A program made the translations under genes and the position numbers. The notes under the pieces were generated by a model, which was not told the DNA's origin, did no database searches, and saw nothing but the letters and a program-made list of their open reading frames with translations. 64,000 bases of DNA from Rubricoccus marinus (lineage in GTDB: Bacteria > Bacteroidota > Rhodothermia > Rhodothermales > Rubricoccaceae), in NCBI RefSeq assembly GCF_002257665.1, contig NZ_MQWB01000001.1:2341492-2405491 (forward strand). The letters run 5' to 3'. The stretch's first letter is position 1; every line of letters begins with the position of its first letter. Positions 1-10,105 of the stretch are shown here, one piece after another.

Positions 1-31
1 GCCAGAGGCGGGGCAGAACGGCGCCTCTGGC
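1..31. terminator. Inverted pair of the CGCCAGAGG/CCTCTGGCG word
   Basis: GCCAGAGGCG at 1-10 and CGCCTCTGGC at 22-31 are inverted copies that can form a 10-bp stem with an 11-nt loop. They lie just beyond the stop codon of the minus-strand DUF2007 gene. There is no T-run, so a terminator role is inferred from position only. Confidence 0.4.
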
Positions 32-41
32 GCCAAAGGGG

Positions 42-419
42 CTACTCGTCCTCCGCGGGGTCCTCGTCGGGCACGTCGAGGCTGATCTCCTCAATTCCGG
101 AGTCCAAACGCGCCTCCGAGGTGGGATCGTGGGCGTCGGGCGCCATCACGTCGGCGCTCATCGCGGCCTCCTCCAGTTCGGCGTCGGTCAGCGGGTTCTC
201 CCCGAGGACTTCGGCGGCTTTGTCCGCGTGGCTCGGTGGCACCATGACGTGCACCGGCGAGAGGTCTCCGACGTTGAGGTTGAAGCTGTGATCGCGCTGC
301 GTGAGCACGATGGCGGAAACCCCAGCTTCGTCTAGGCGATCGCGGACGAGATCGGCTTCGAAATCCGTGGAGCAGGAGAAGGCGGAAACCCAGCCTTCGT
401 ATCGGGCGGCGTCAGACAT
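42..419 (-). CDS. DUF2007-domain protein
   Basis: A 125-residue protein whose first ~75 residues resemble DUF2007 ('putative signal transducing protein'), a small alpha/beta fold with no settled function. The pattern seen is a short beta strand, then an acidic helix (DFEADLVRDRLDEAGV), a strand (SAIVLTQ), and a 'VHVMVPPSHADKAAEVL' segment. The C-terminal ~45 residues are very acidic and probably disordered. The ATG at 419 overlaps the stop of the upstream CPBP protease by 8 bp, so the two are translationally coupled and may share a job at the membrane. A second DUF2007 protein with a zinc ribbon lies at 24627. Confidence 0.8.
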   Translation of the reverse strand: MSDAARYEGWVSAFSCSTDFEADLVRDRLDEAGVSAIVLTQRDHSFNLNVGDLSPVHVMVPPSHADKAAEVLGENPLTDAELEEAAMSADVMAPDAHDPTSEARLDSGIEEISLDVPDEDPAEDE

Positions 420-1560
420 AGGAGGGAGAGGCAGAAAGAGAGGGGGGATCGGGCACGTGAACGGGCTGGGCGTCCTCGGTTTCGCCCACGAGCGCGCGGC
501 GGCGCTGGAGCATGAAGTAGACGACGGCGGCCGTCGCTACGGCGCTCGCGGCGGCAAGGTACCACGGCAGCCCCATGCCTTCGAGCGCTTCGACGTCCAT
601 TTCAGGCTGGGAGCGGACGTAGGCGACGCCGAGCACGGCGAGGCCGTTGTTGAGCAGGTGCACGAGGGTTCCGGTCCACACGCTGCCCGTTGCCCACACC
701 ACGAAGCCGAGGTACACGCCTAGCGCCGCCAGAGGCAGGGCCTTGGTGAGTTGCAAGTGGTACAGCCCGAACACCACGCCGACAAGCACGATGGACCACA
801 TCATGCCAAGACTCCGCTCTACCTGGCGCTGGAGGTAGCCGCGGAAGATCAGCTCCTCGCAGATCGCGGGCGTGATCGCCACGGCGATGAACAGGAACCA
901 CGTGGGCAGATCTGTGCCCATGAGCAGCATCTCCACCATGTCGGCCTGCGCGGCGTCGAACTCGCGGAGGCTCTCGGGAAGCGGCAGCTTGGTGTTCATC
1001 TCGCCCAGCCACAGCACGAGCGGGTAGAAGACGGCCCACCCCACCCCAGCGAGCAAGAAGCCGACTCCGTCGGGCCGGCGGATGCGGAGAAACTCCTTCC
1101 AGTCCGGCGTGCTCCACCGCGCCATCAGACACGCGACGAGCGTGAAGCCGAGCCATTGCCCGAGCGTGTTGCCGCCCAACAGCAGCCCGCCGTGGTTGGT
1201 CAGGAGCGCCTCTGGCGTCATGGACAGCTCGCCCCCCTCCATGATGTCCCCCACCATGCCGACGCCGACGACGATGGCACCGATGATGTTGAAGATGACG
1301 AAGCCACCGACGAGAACGAGACCGGCCGCCAAGAGTGGGTTGAACTGGTTGCGCTCCACCCATCCCGTCATGCGGATCGGCTGCGCCCATGACCACGCAT
1401 CGACGAGGGCCTCTGGCGCGCGTTTCGGGGCGAGGCGGTCCATGCGAACCGGAGTGGAGGCGTCGGCCGCCAGAGGCGGGTCACTGGGGAACGGGGGCAG
1501 AACGGGATCGGGCACGGGGGCGAAGGAGGTGTGCGCGGTCCCCAACGAACGCCGGGCCAT
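412..1560 (-). CDS. CPBP-family intramembrane metalloprotease
   Basis: A 382-residue polytopic membrane protein of the CPBP/Abi (CAAX prenyl protease-like, Rce1) family. The diagnostic motifs are present: EE at residues 235-236 followed by R240 (EELIFRG), F264-x3-H268 in the next segment, and H301-x2-N304 (HLLNN). These residues activate water for proteolysis inside the membrane in family members. The first ~70 residues are proline-rich and cytoplasmic. I chose the ATG at 1560. An ATG at 1443 (MDRLAPKR) is an equally plausible shorter start, and an upstream in-frame extension to 1698 looks non-coding. The substrate is unknown. The 3' end overlaps the DUF2007 start. Confidence 0.88.
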   Translation of the reverse strand: MARRSLGTAHTSFAPVPDPVLPPFPSDPPLAADASTPVRMDRLAPKRAPEALVDAWSWAQPIRMTGWVERNQFNPLLAAGLVLVGGFVIFNIIGAIVVGVGMVGDIMEGGELSMTPEALLTNHGGLLLGGNTLGQWLGFTLVACLMARWSTPDWKEFLRIRRPDGVGFLLAGVGWAVFYPLVLWLGEMNTKLPLPESLREFDAAQADMVEMLLMGTDLPTWFLFIAVAITPAICEELIFRGYLQRQVERSLGMMWSIVLVGVVFGLYHLQLTKALPLAALGVYLGFVVWATGSVWTGTLVHLLNNGLAVLGVAYVRSQPEMDVEALEGMGLPWYLAAASAVATAAVVYFMLQRRRALVGETEDAQPVHVPDPPSLSASPSYV

Positions 1561-1714
1561 CCGGGATTCACCGAGCCGACGGGCGGGAAGATGGGAACGC
1601 GGGGGTTCCGGTTCTCGGTTCTCGGCGCCAGCCCCTCTAAGGCCTCTGGCGCGTGTGTTCTCGCATGGCCGCTCTCTTTGGAACAGGAACAGAGGCATAT
1701 TCCAATACCGGTCT

Positions 1715-1730
1715 CCTCTGGCGCCAGAGG
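1715..1730. repeat. Iterated palindrome, 16-bp core
   Basis: CCTCTGGCGCCAGAGG lies 29 bp upstream of the cytochrome c start and between divergent genes. It is a core copy of the window-wide palindrome. Confidence 0.9.
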
Positions 1731-1758
1731 GGTGCGCTTCCTGAACTCAGATCAAGGC

Positions 1759-2532
1759 ATGCGGCTCGTTCTCGCTTCGATCCTCTTCACGCTCGGAGCG
1801 TGCAGTCCGAGCGGTAGCGAGGTGACCGTCGTTCCTCTCGACTCGTTGTTTGCGGACGCTCCAGCGATGCGGTGGATGTGGGACGCGCCACAGATCGACA
1901 GCGCAAGGAGCCTGAAGGATTCAGAAGCCAAGCGCGCGATTCAATCGCTACACCAGAGGCAGGAACTGCTGCCCTCGGCGCTGTCCCTGTACAGCCGGAC
2001 ATTTGCGGGAGCCTACTCTGGAGGCCAACCCATCGTGGTGATCCGCGGGATTCCTACCTCGTCCGAGGGTTTTACTCAAGACGGGAGTTGGTTCGCGATG
2101 TACTTCCCTGAAGGGGACAGTCTCTCTGGGGTAGGCTATGACCAAGTGGAAGACAGGCGGTATCGAGCAGAAAGCCCAGCTCTCTATGGTCTCATGACCT
2201 TTGAACGCCAACAGTGCTCCACGTGCCATGCTGTCTCCCCGCTGCTGGAGGCGCAAGTGGATAGCAGTCCACTGACGGTACCTGGTCCCGATCTTGGAGC
2301 GTGGGCTGGCTCTTTGCGGCCTCTCGCAAACAGCGACTCCCTGCTGGCAGACGAAGGATACTTCAGATCGTCAGTCCTCTACCCATCGCGCCATATCGCG
2401 GCCGGGTATCGAGATGGAATGCCGAGCTACGCTGGCAAGCTCGATGGGCTCGACCTTCGGGCCATCTGGACATTCTTGAGATGCGCCTCGGACTCACCCC
2501 CCGACCGCTATTCCTGCACCGGAATCCAGTAG
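1759..2532 (+). CDS. Lipoprotein c-type cytochrome
   Basis: A 257-residue protein with a signal peptide ending in the lipobox LGAC (Cys about residue 15), so it should be anchored to a membrane by lipid on the periplasmic side. The C-terminal ~110 residues hold one haem-attachment motif CSTCH and a downstream 'DGMPSYAGKLD' that can supply the axial Met. The spacing and the ending 'LDLRAIWTFLRC' resemble the cytochrome c domain fused to cytochrome oxidase subunit II. The N-terminal ~130 residues are not recognised. I took the ATG at 1759 because it begins the signal peptide. It converges on the DUF512 gene and probably stands alone. Likely an electron carrier; the partner is unknown. Confidence 0.75.
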   Translation: MRLVLASILFTLGACSPSGSEVTVVPLDSLFADAPAMRWMWDAPQIDSARSLKDSEAKRAIQSLHQRQELLPSALSLYSRTFAGAYSGGQPIVVIRGIPTSSEGFTQDGSWFAMYFPEGDSLSGVGYDQVEDRRYRAESPALYGLMTFERQQCSTCHAVSPLLEAQVDSSPLTVPGPDLGAWAGSLRPLANSDSLLADEGYFRSSVLYPSRHIAAGYRDGMPSYAGKLDGLDLRAIWTFLRCASDSPPDRYSCTGIQ

Positions 2533-2541
2533 CAATCCCAT

Positions 2542-2559
2542 CGCCAGAGGCCTCTGGCG
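2542..2559. terminator. 18-bp palindrome between convergent genes
   Basis: CGCCAGAGGCCTCTGGCG fills almost all of the 27-bp gap between the stop of the cytochrome gene (2532) and the stop of the DUF512 gene (2560). A perfect palindrome at this point suggests a bidirectional transcription end. It has no T-tract, so this is a position-based inference. Confidence 0.5.
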
Positions 2560-3897
2560 TTACGCCGCGATCGCCTCTGGCGCGGAGAGCGCGTCGAAGA
2601 CCGCGTTCCAGTCGCCGGCGAACACGTCGACTGGCACGTCGCCGAGGGCGCGAGAGAGGTCAGCCGGCTCCATCTGGCCGGGGCGGTTGTCCAGGAATAG
2701 CCCCTCGAAGTTGACCACGTCGGGCGGGAGCAACACGAGATCGCCGACCTCCCCCCTCTCAGCCAGAGGGCCGAGCCCGGCCTTCAGGCTCTTGAAGTTG
2801 AGCAGGCCGCTCACGGTCACCACGCTGCCGAACAGCGTGTTCTCGCAGCCGACGACGTTGACCGTCAGGTTCTCCACGCGCTCCAAGACCGGCGCCACGC
2901 GGTCGCGCAAGAGGCCCTCGGTGAGGGTGCCGGTCGCGATTGTCAGCGTGCGGGGCTCGGGGAGCGAGGCGGGGAAGTCCTCGGCCTGGAACTCCAGTTC
3001 GTTGAGGAAATCGCGGCTCATGCCCACGCCGTTCTCCATCAGCGGGTAGCCGTCGTAGTCGTCCTCTTGCGGGAAGTCCTCATCGCCCAAGATGAACACC
3101 TCATCCGAGACGTAGACGAATCCGCGGCCCAGCGTCTCGCGGAAGTGCGCCTGCCAGCGCTGCACGAGCCGCACGAGCTGCCGGGCCTCTGGCGGCGAGA
3201 CCGTGCGGAGGTCCATGAGCGCGCGGCGGTGCTCGGTAATGCCAACGGGCACGATGGAGACCGAGAACAGGTGCTCGTGGAGGTCCGCCAGTTCGAGGAT
3301 GGTCTGCACCAGCCGCCCAGCGTCGTTGTAGCCAGGGACGAGGACGATCTGCGCGTGCAGCTCGATGTCGTTGGCGGCCAGGAACCGCAGCTTCTCCATC
3401 AGCTGGTCGTTCTGCGTCCTGTGGCCCATCATCGCGCGGCGCGTGGGCGTGTGCGTGCAGTGGACCGAGATGTAGAGCGGCGAGAGGCGTTGCTCCACGA
3501 TCCGCGCGAGGTCGCGCTCGCGGAGGTTGGTGACGGTGATGTAGTTGCCGTAGAGGAACGACATCCGGAAATCGCCGTCGCGGAAGTACAGCGTGTCGCG
3601 GAGCCCGGTCGGGTTCTGGTCCACGAAGCAGAACACGCAGTCGTCGCCGCAGGTCTTGATGCGGAACTCCTCAAGGTCCACGCCCAGCGGGTCGTCGATG
3701 TCCTTTTCGACGGTGTGCTCGGCGATGGTTCCGCCCTGGCGCACCTTGAGCGCGAGGGTCTCCTCGGCGGCTTTGAACCGGAAGTCTAACTCGTCCGCGA
3801 CGGCCTCGCCGCCGACGGCCAGGATCTGGTCGCCAGAGGCGAGTCCCAGGCGCTCGGCGATGGAGCCGGGCTCGACGGAGGTGATGCGGACGGGCAT
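2560..3897 (-). CDS. DUF512 PDZ/radical SAM-like Fe-S protein
   Basis: A 445-residue protein of the DUF512 family (cyanobacterial-type Fe-S protein, TIGR03279). It begins with a PDZ-like domain (residues ~1-75, 'GSIAERLGLASGDQILAVGG'). A CX3CX2C cluster motif follows at C83, C87 and C90 (CGDDCVFC), then a TIM-barrel-like region ('LYISVHCTHTPTRRAMMGH') and the DUF512 C-terminal domain. The cluster would bind a 4Fe-4S centre and S-adenosylmethionine. The reaction catalysed by this family is not known to me. The ATG at 3897 starts exactly at the PDZ domain; the in-frame extension to 4395 runs through the neighbouring thioesterase and is rejected. Confidence 0.88.
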   Translation of the reverse strand: MPVRITSVEPGSIAERLGLASGDQILAVGGEAVADELDFRFKAAEETLALKVRQGGTIAEHTVEKDIDDPLGVDLEEFRIKTCGDDCVFCFVDQNPTGLRDTLYFRDGDFRMSFLYGNYITVTNLRERDLARIVEQRLSPLYISVHCTHTPTRRAMMGHRTQNDQLMEKLRFLAANDIELHAQIVLVPGYNDAGRLVQTILELADLHEHLFSVSIVPVGITEHRRALMDLRTVSPPEARQLVRLVQRWQAHFRETLGRGFVYVSDEVFILGDEDFPQEDDYDGYPLMENGVGMSRDFLNELEFQAEDFPASLPEPRTLTIATGTLTEGLLRDRVAPVLERVENLTVNVVGCENTLFGSVVTVSGLLNFKSLKAGLGPLAERGEVGDLVLLPPDVVNFEGLFLDNRPGQMEPADLSRALGDVPVDVFAGDWNAVFDALSAPEAIAA

Positions 3898-3982
3898 GGG
3901 CAGATTCGGGGTCGGCTTCCAAGAACGGGCGACACCCGCGAAGGATCGCGCCAGAGGCCGTGAAGGGTTCGGGCGTTTGCCA

Positions 3983-3998
3983 CCTCTGGCGCCAGAGG
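3983..3998. repeat. Iterated palindrome, 16-bp core
   Basis: CCTCTGGCGCCAGAGG lies in the divergent spacer. The sequence after it (TCGGAAC, then TTTTCG) and a heptamer array before the ATG at 4057 repeat the layout seen at 7772-7847. Confidence 0.9.
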
Positions 3999-4031
3999 CG
4001 GTCGGAACTTTTCGGGCGCCGCGGAGCCTTA

Positions 4032-4056
4032 CGCATCCCGCATCCCGCATCCCGCA
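4032..4056 (+). repeat. Heptamer tandem array (CGCATCC)x3.6 abutting a start codon
   Basis: Three and a half perfect copies of a 7-bp unit end directly at the thioesterase ATG, so they form its 5' leader. The pyrimidine-rich unit replaces any Shine-Dalgarno sequence. Copy number could vary by slippage and change the leader length. Confidence 0.9.
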
Positions 4057-4527
4057 ATGGCCGCCCCTACCGATCCCGAATTTCTCAACGCGCTCGGCCG
4101 CATGGCCGACATGGGCGCCAAAGGCCTCAAGCTGCCGCCGCCCGTGTTCCACGAGATGAAAGCCGAGCCGCTCGACTTCCAGCGGGGCGATGCGAACGGC
4201 CTCGGGGCGTCGATGAAGGTCCGCTTTCCTGTCTTGGAACAGTGGCAGAACCCGATGGGCCATATGCAAGGCGGCGCCATCGCGATGGCGATGGACAACG
4301 TGATCGGGCCGCTGAGCTACCTCGCGGCGCCCCCCTCGGCGACCACGCAAATGAACCTGACCTACCTCGCCCCGATCACGCCAGAGGCGGAGCACATCGA
4401 GATTGAGGCGCGCGTGACGATGCTAGCCGGGCGCTCGGTCGTCATCGACGCGGAACTGACGCTGCCCGACGGCACGATCGCAGCGCTCGCGCGTGCCACG
4501 AGCGTCATCGTGCGGCCCAAGAAATAG
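4057..4527 (+). CDS. PaaI-type hotdog thioesterase
   Basis: A 156-residue protein of the PaaI/YiiD hotdog-fold acyl-CoA thioesterase group. The family signature N65...G68-H69...GG, followed by D80 (NPMGHMQGGAIAMAMD), is intact; in this group these residues form the oxyanion hole and the nucleophile/general base. Length and the four-strand pattern after the motif fit a single hotdog domain acting as a dimer or tetramer. The substrate cannot be read from sequence. The ATG follows a heptamer tandem repeat, and an inverted pair of the iterated word follows the stop. Confidence 0.88.
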   Translation: MAAPTDPEFLNALGRMADMGAKGLKLPPPVFHEMKAEPLDFQRGDANGLGASMKVRFPVLEQWQNPMGHMQGGAIAMAMDNVIGPLSYLAAPPSATTQMNLTYLAPITPEAEHIEIEARVTMLAGRSVVIDAELTLPDGTIAALARATSVIVRPKK

Positions 4528-4530
4528 GCG

Positions 4531-4554
4531 CCTCTGGCGGCATCACGCCAGAGG
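4531..4554 (+). terminator. Hairpin of inverted CCTCTGGCG/CGCCAGAGG
   Basis: CCTCTGGCG at 4531-4539 and CGCCAGAGG at 4546-4554 form a 9-bp stem with a 6-nt loop, starting 3 bp after the thioesterase stop. No T-run follows. Confidence 0.5.
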
Positions 4555-4578
4555 GCTCGGTTGCGCTGCGCCAGAGGC

Positions 4579-4755
4579 TCAGGCGTAGGCGCGCGTGCTC
4601 GGGTCCTCTGGCGCTTCGGAGTCGCGGTCGAGGCGGCGCAGAAGGTGCGCGGAGACCGTGCAAGCGGTCCGCAAGCCGGAGAGAACGCGAGCCTGGAGGC
4701 GCACGGGAAGCTCAGGACGAGGCGCTGAGCGGACGGGGGTAGCAGTAGCAGTCAT
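4579..4755 (-). CDS. Hypothetical small basic protein
   Basis: A possible 58-residue protein (MTATATPVRSAPRPELPVRL...) rich in Arg, Ala and Pro, with an amphipathic middle (QARVLSGLRTACTVSAHLLRRL). No domain is recognised. It is the longest plausible frame between the thioesterase and the small membrane protein, but it has no clear ribosome site and could be non-coding. Confidence 0.35.
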   Translation of the reverse strand: MTATATPVRSAPRPELPVRLQARVLSGLRTACTVSAHLLRRLDRDSEAPEDPSTRAYA

Positions 4756-4978
4756 GGGACGGGGTGGAAGCGCTACCGAAGAACGCAGCAACAACCACGC
4801 CGCGCCAACCACTCACCCTGTCCGTACGACGGTTGAGCCACTTCCGACGACAAGAACAGCGCCTTGTCGCACGCCTGGGGATTGGTGCTCGCCAGATCGT
4901 CCAGTCACCAGAGCCTCTGGCGGCCTGAACCCGTCTGCACGCGTGGCGTTTGGAACGCCCTTCCCTTCTTCTCTACCC

Positions 4979-5155
4979 ATGTCTGAACGCTCATCTGCTC
5001 GCAAGCTCACGCTCATCATCGGCGGCATCATCGCGCTCGTCTTCGTGTTCCTTGGCTTCACCATCGTCTTCGAGGGCTGCAACGAAGGCGAGATGCAGGC
5101 CGATCAAGGGGTAACGTGGCTCGCGACGAGCCCGTCCCACACGCCTCTGGCGTAA
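4979..5155 (+). CDS. Small single-pass membrane protein
   Basis: A 58-residue protein: a short basic N-terminus (MSERSSARK), one transmembrane segment at about residues 9-31 (LTLIIGGIIALVFVFLGFTI), and a short outer tail (FEGCNEGEMQADQG...). The last few codons (TPLA) come from the iterated word CCTCTGGCG. The strong hydrophobic helix behind a basic cap makes it more likely to be real than other short frames here. Function unknown. Confidence 0.55.
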   Translation: MSERSSARKLTLIIGGIIALVFVFLGFTIVFEGCNEGEMQADQGVTWLATSPSHTPLA

Positions 5156-5176
5156 CCCACGGGTGTAGCGGAGCAG

Positions 5177-5194
5177 GCCTCTGGCGCCAGAGGC
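5177..5194. repeat. Iterated 18-bp palindrome
   Basis: GCCTCTGGCGCCAGAGGC sits between two convergent genes, 22 bp past the small membrane protein stop and 15 bp before the parC stop, where it may act as a two-way terminator hairpin. Confidence 0.9.
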
Positions 5195-5209
5195 CCGCCC
5201 ACCGCGTTG

Positions 5210-7555
<2,346 letters not shown>

Positions 7556-7602
7556 GGGGGGCGCCTCTGGCGGGGTCCGGGTGTGCGAAGGGGCGAATCG
7601 GT

Positions 7603-7610
7603 CCAAGCTA
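7603..7610 (-). promoter_or_regulatory. Promoter -7-like box TAGCTTGG
   Basis: Reads TAGCTTGG on the minus strand, 47 nt before the parC start, matching the shared box TA-NN-TT-(G/C)-(G/A). No clear upstream -33 element. Confidence 0.45.
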
Positions 7611-7692
7611 CTCGCCGGGGGTGCCAGGGCGTGTCACACGTGGGAGGGAGACGGAGTGGAGGGATGGTGAGGGACGCGGGGACGCCGTCTGG

Positions 7693-7754
7693 CCGAGTTC
7701 CGAGTTCCGAGTTCCGAGTTCCGAGTTCCGAGTTCCGAGTTCCGAGTTCCGAGT
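7693..7754. repeat. Heptamer tandem array (CCGAGTT)x8.9
   Basis: Eight perfect copies plus six bases of a 7-bp unit, upstream of parC and of the DUF4126 gene. It is followed by TAAAGCT and, 17 bp after this array's end, by the 18-bp palindrome at 7772. The order array, AAGCT, palindrome recurs at 26140 and 31454. Confidence 0.95.
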
Positions 7755-7771
7755 AAAGCTTCTCCGGGCTC

Positions 7772-7789
7772 GCCTCTGGCGCCAGAGGC
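7772..7789. repeat. Iterated 18-bp palindrome between two heptamer arrays
   Basis: GCCTCTGGCGCCAGAGGC. It is flanked on the left by the CCGAGTT array and on the right, after TTCGGAACCTTTCG, by the TCTTCCC array. Confidence 0.95.
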
Positions 7790-7820
7790 TTCGGAACCTT
7801 TCGCGGCGTCTCGGTCCAAC

Positions 7821-7847
7821 TCTTCCCTCTTCCCTCTTCCCTCTTCC
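7821..7847 (+). repeat. Heptamer tandem array (TCTTCCC)x3.9
   Basis: Nearly four copies of a pyrimidine heptamer end 2 bp before the ATG of the DUF4126 gene, so they make up its leader, as at 4032-4056. Confidence 0.9.
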
Positions 7848-7849
7848 GC

Positions 7850-8320
7850 ATGGACACCCCTACCGCACTTTCCGCCGCCGCGCTCGGCTGGGTTGCTGGG
7901 ATGCGCAGCATGACCGCGCCCGCTCTCACCGCCGCCGCGCTGGGCTCTCGCCAGAGGCAGACGCCCGCCCGTCAGCTCAGCTCGCCTCTGGCGCAGCGCC
8001 TCTTCGCGTTCGCCGCCGCGGGCGAGATGGTCGGCGATAAGCTGCCGATGACGCCGTCGCGGACGGACGCGATGCCTCTGGCGGGGCGCATCGGCTCGGG
8101 CGCGCTTGTGGGCGCGGCGGTCGCGGCCGCCAGAGGCCACTCACGGATCGGCGGTGCGCTGGTCGGGAGCGCGGCGGCGCTGGCGTCGTCGTTTGTGATG
8201 GAGCGCGCGCGAGCCCGCGTCGGGGAGGCGACCGGCACGCCGGACCCGGTCGTCGCCGTCGCGGAGGACGTGCTGACGGTCGTCGTGGGAAGCGCGGCGG
8301 CGGGCGCCGTTCGGCGCTGA
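7850..8320 (+). CDS. DUF4126-family membrane protein
   Basis: A 156-residue protein matching the DUF4126 pattern: an N-terminal 'GWVAGMRSMTAPALTAAALG' segment, a central 'GEMVGDKLPMTPSRT' loop, then glycine/alanine-rich hydrophobic helices (about residues 83-98, 102-116 and 143-154). Members are small integral membrane proteins of unknown role. The iterated word has been written into it at least four times in different phases (SRQRQ, SSPLAQ, MPLAGR, AAARGHS), all in loops. The start is fixed by the adjacent heptamer array. Confidence 0.8.
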   Translation: MDTPTALSAAALGWVAGMRSMTAPALTAAALGSRQRQTPARQLSSPLAQRLFAFAAAGEMVGDKLPMTPSRTDAMPLAGRIGSGALVGAAVAAARGHSRIGGALVGSAAALASSFVMERARARVGEATGTPDPVVAVAEDVLTVVVGSAAAGAVRR

Positions 8321-8352
8321 GCCGCGCCGCCAGCCTCTGGCGTGCCTCGTTG

Positions 8353-8360
8353 TAGGTTCA
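8353..8360 (+). promoter_or_regulatory. Promoter -7-like box TAGGTTCA
   Basis: TAGGTTCA ends 24 nt before the ATG of the TlpA-like gene, the commonest spacing for this box in the window. Confidence 0.5.
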
Positions 8361-8384
8361 GAGACACGTCACCTCTGTGGGACC

Positions 8385-9830
8385 ATGTTCCGCGCACTTC
8401 TTCCCGTCCTCGCTCTGCTCGTCGCGCTGGCGCCAGAGGCCCAGCCCGTTCTCCACGGACGGCTTCTCACGCCAGACGGCGTGCCGCGCGCGAACGAGCG
8501 CATCCAGATCGAGTCGGGCGTCGTCGCCAGAGGCGTGCTGGATTCGACGCGGACCGATGCCGAGGGCCGCTTCACGATCTCACTGCCCGGCCCCTACCTC
8601 TACGGTCTCGGCATGGGCCCAGGGTGGGGCGAATGGGTGCCCCTCGCGGCGCAAGAGGCCTCTGGCGAGAGTCGCATCGACCTTGAGGTCCGCCTGGGTG
8701 ACCTCGCGATGGAAAATGGGTTCGCCGCGACCTCTAGCCTCCCGGTCATCGCGGACCTGATGAACGTCTACGCCGAGGCCGAGCGGTGGCACCGCACGCC
8801 CGTGGAGACGCCCCAACTCCTCGCGATGCAGGCTGACGGGGAGGCCCGCATCAACGCGGCGCCTCTGGCGGAAAAAGAGGCGCTGCGCGATTCGCTCGGG
8901 GCCGAGTACATGACGGCGTACAAAGCGATCACGTCGGAGCGCGCCCGGACCTTTCTCGCGGGCCGCACGCCAGAGGCCCATCCACTCCTGCGGGAGGGGT
9001 ACGCGCTCACGGCGTTCGACAAGGTGCACAAGGACTCCGCCCAAGCCGCGATGTTCATCGAGCGCGTCCCGGCATCGTCGCCGTTGTGGAGCTTCGAGGG
9101 GCTCTCAGGTCCCGGTGTTGGCAACCTGATCGCGTACGCGGCGCGCGAGTTGGGCCATTGGGACGAGAGCGGTCCGAGCGAGAGCTTCCACGCCTACGTC
9201 CGCTACCTCGCGATGGAGTACCCGGACCCGAACGTGCGCCAGCGGGCGCTACAGCGCTTGTTCGAGTTCGACCGAGAGCGGGACGAAGAAGCCGCCCGCG
9301 CCACCTACGATCTCTTAGTCCGGGACTTCCCAGACTCGCGAGAGGCTGAGGTCATCCGCCGCTCGTGGGCCGACACGCGCGCCGTCCGCCCCGGCGAGCC
9401 CGTCCCCACGTTCTCCCTCCCCGCCCTTCCCGACACGACGGCGACCGTGGCCTCTAGCGACGTGGCCGGCATCACTTACCTCCTCGATTTCTGGGGGAGC
9501 TGGTGCATGCCGTGCGTCCGCGAGATGCCCAAGCTCCACGAGTTGCACGAGCGCTACGCCGCCAGCGGCTTTGAGATCGTGAGCATCGCCGTGTTCGACA
9601 CGCCCGAGAGCGTCGCGCGATTCCAGAGCAAGGGCTTTCCCATGCCGTGGCTCCACGGCCTCGTCACCGAGGGCGACTGGGAAACGCGCGAGGCGCTCCA
9701 GGCGCGCTTCGAGTTCGTCGGCTACCCCAGTGCCATTCTCGTGGGGCCGGACGGCGTGATCCTGGCCGAGGGCGCGGGCGCCAGAGGCGAGGAGTTGGAG
9801 CGCGCGCTCGCGCTGCACTTCGGCGGCTGA
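8385..9830 (+). CDS. TlpA-like thiol-disulfide oxidoreductase, secreted
   Basis: A 481-residue exported protein with a signal peptide (residues ~1-18), an N-terminal carboxypeptidase-regulatory-like beta domain ('VLHGRLLTPDGVPRANERI'), a long helical middle, and a C-terminal thioredoxin domain (~330-481). The redox motif is C374-M-P-C377 in 'WGSWCMPCVREMPKLHELHERY', with a later cis-Pro region 'VGYPSAILV'. Proteins of this layout in Bacteroidota reduce disulfides in the periplasm or support cytochrome c maturation; the client is not evident. The PPEA/APEA-type insertions come from the iterated word. A 22-bp palindrome begins right at the stop. Confidence 0.85.
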   Translation: MFRALLPVLALLVALAPEAQPVLHGRLLTPDGVPRANERIQIESGVVARGVLDSTRTDAEGRFTISLPGPYLYGLGMGPGWGEWVPLAAQEASGESRIDLEVRLGDLAMENGFAATSSLPVIADLMNVYAEAERWHRTPVETPQLLAMQADGEARINAAPLAEKEALRDSLGAEYMTAYKAITSERARTFLAGRTPEAHPLLREGYALTAFDKVHKDSAQAAMFIERVPASSPLWSFEGLSGPGVGNLIAYAARELGHWDESGPSESFHAYVRYLAMEYPDPNVRQRALQRLFEFDRERDEEAARATYDLLVRDFPDSREAEVIRRSWADTRAVRPGEPVPTFSLPALPDTTATVASSDVAGITYLLDFWGSWCMPCVREMPKLHELHERYAASGFEIVSIAVFDTPESVARFQSKGFPMPWLHGLVTEGDWETREALQARFEFVGYPSAILVGPDGVILAEGAGARGEELERALALHFGG

Positions 9831-9852
9831 CCCGCCAGAGGCCTCTGGCGGG
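9831..9852. terminator. 22-bp palindrome directly after a stop codon
   Basis: A perfect palindrome, CCCGCCAGAGG joined to its reverse complement, begins on the base after the TlpA-like stop codon. It is the extended version of the CGCCAGAGGCCTCTGGCG palindrome. No T-run. Confidence 0.5.
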
Positions 9853-10071
9853 CGTGCGGGGAGATCTCCCTGCGATGGTGAACTGGGCCGGGTCAGCCGA
9901 GCGTTGAACGTGCAGGCAGACGACGTAGCTCCCAGGTCGCACGTCTTCCGTGCCGCTGGCGAGACATACGTAGCGCTCCTTCAGGGACACGCGACGGCTC
10001 CTTCACCCGGGCTTCCCGCCCTCGTAGGAATCCGCGCCGCCCCAGGGCGGGTACGGGCCTTTCCACGCACA

Positions 10072-10089
10072 GCCTCTGGCGCCAGAGGC
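10072..10089. repeat. Iterated 18-bp palindrome
   Basis: GCCTCTGGCGCCAGAGGC, 16 bp upstream of the ABC ATPase start. The 275-bp spacer 9831-10105 holds this and the palindrome at 9831 and no convincing gene. Confidence 0.9.
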
Positions 10090-10105
10090 CACTCCTGAGG
10101 CCCGT

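Noticed and set aside
7693-7847. CRISPR-like array
   Set aside because: The repeat unit is 7 bp in direct tandem without spacers, and no cas gene is present.
9904-10098. A 64-codon plus-strand frame before the ABC ATPase
   Set aside because: Its sequence is built from spacer and palindrome (ends ASGARGHS) with no start signal or domain.
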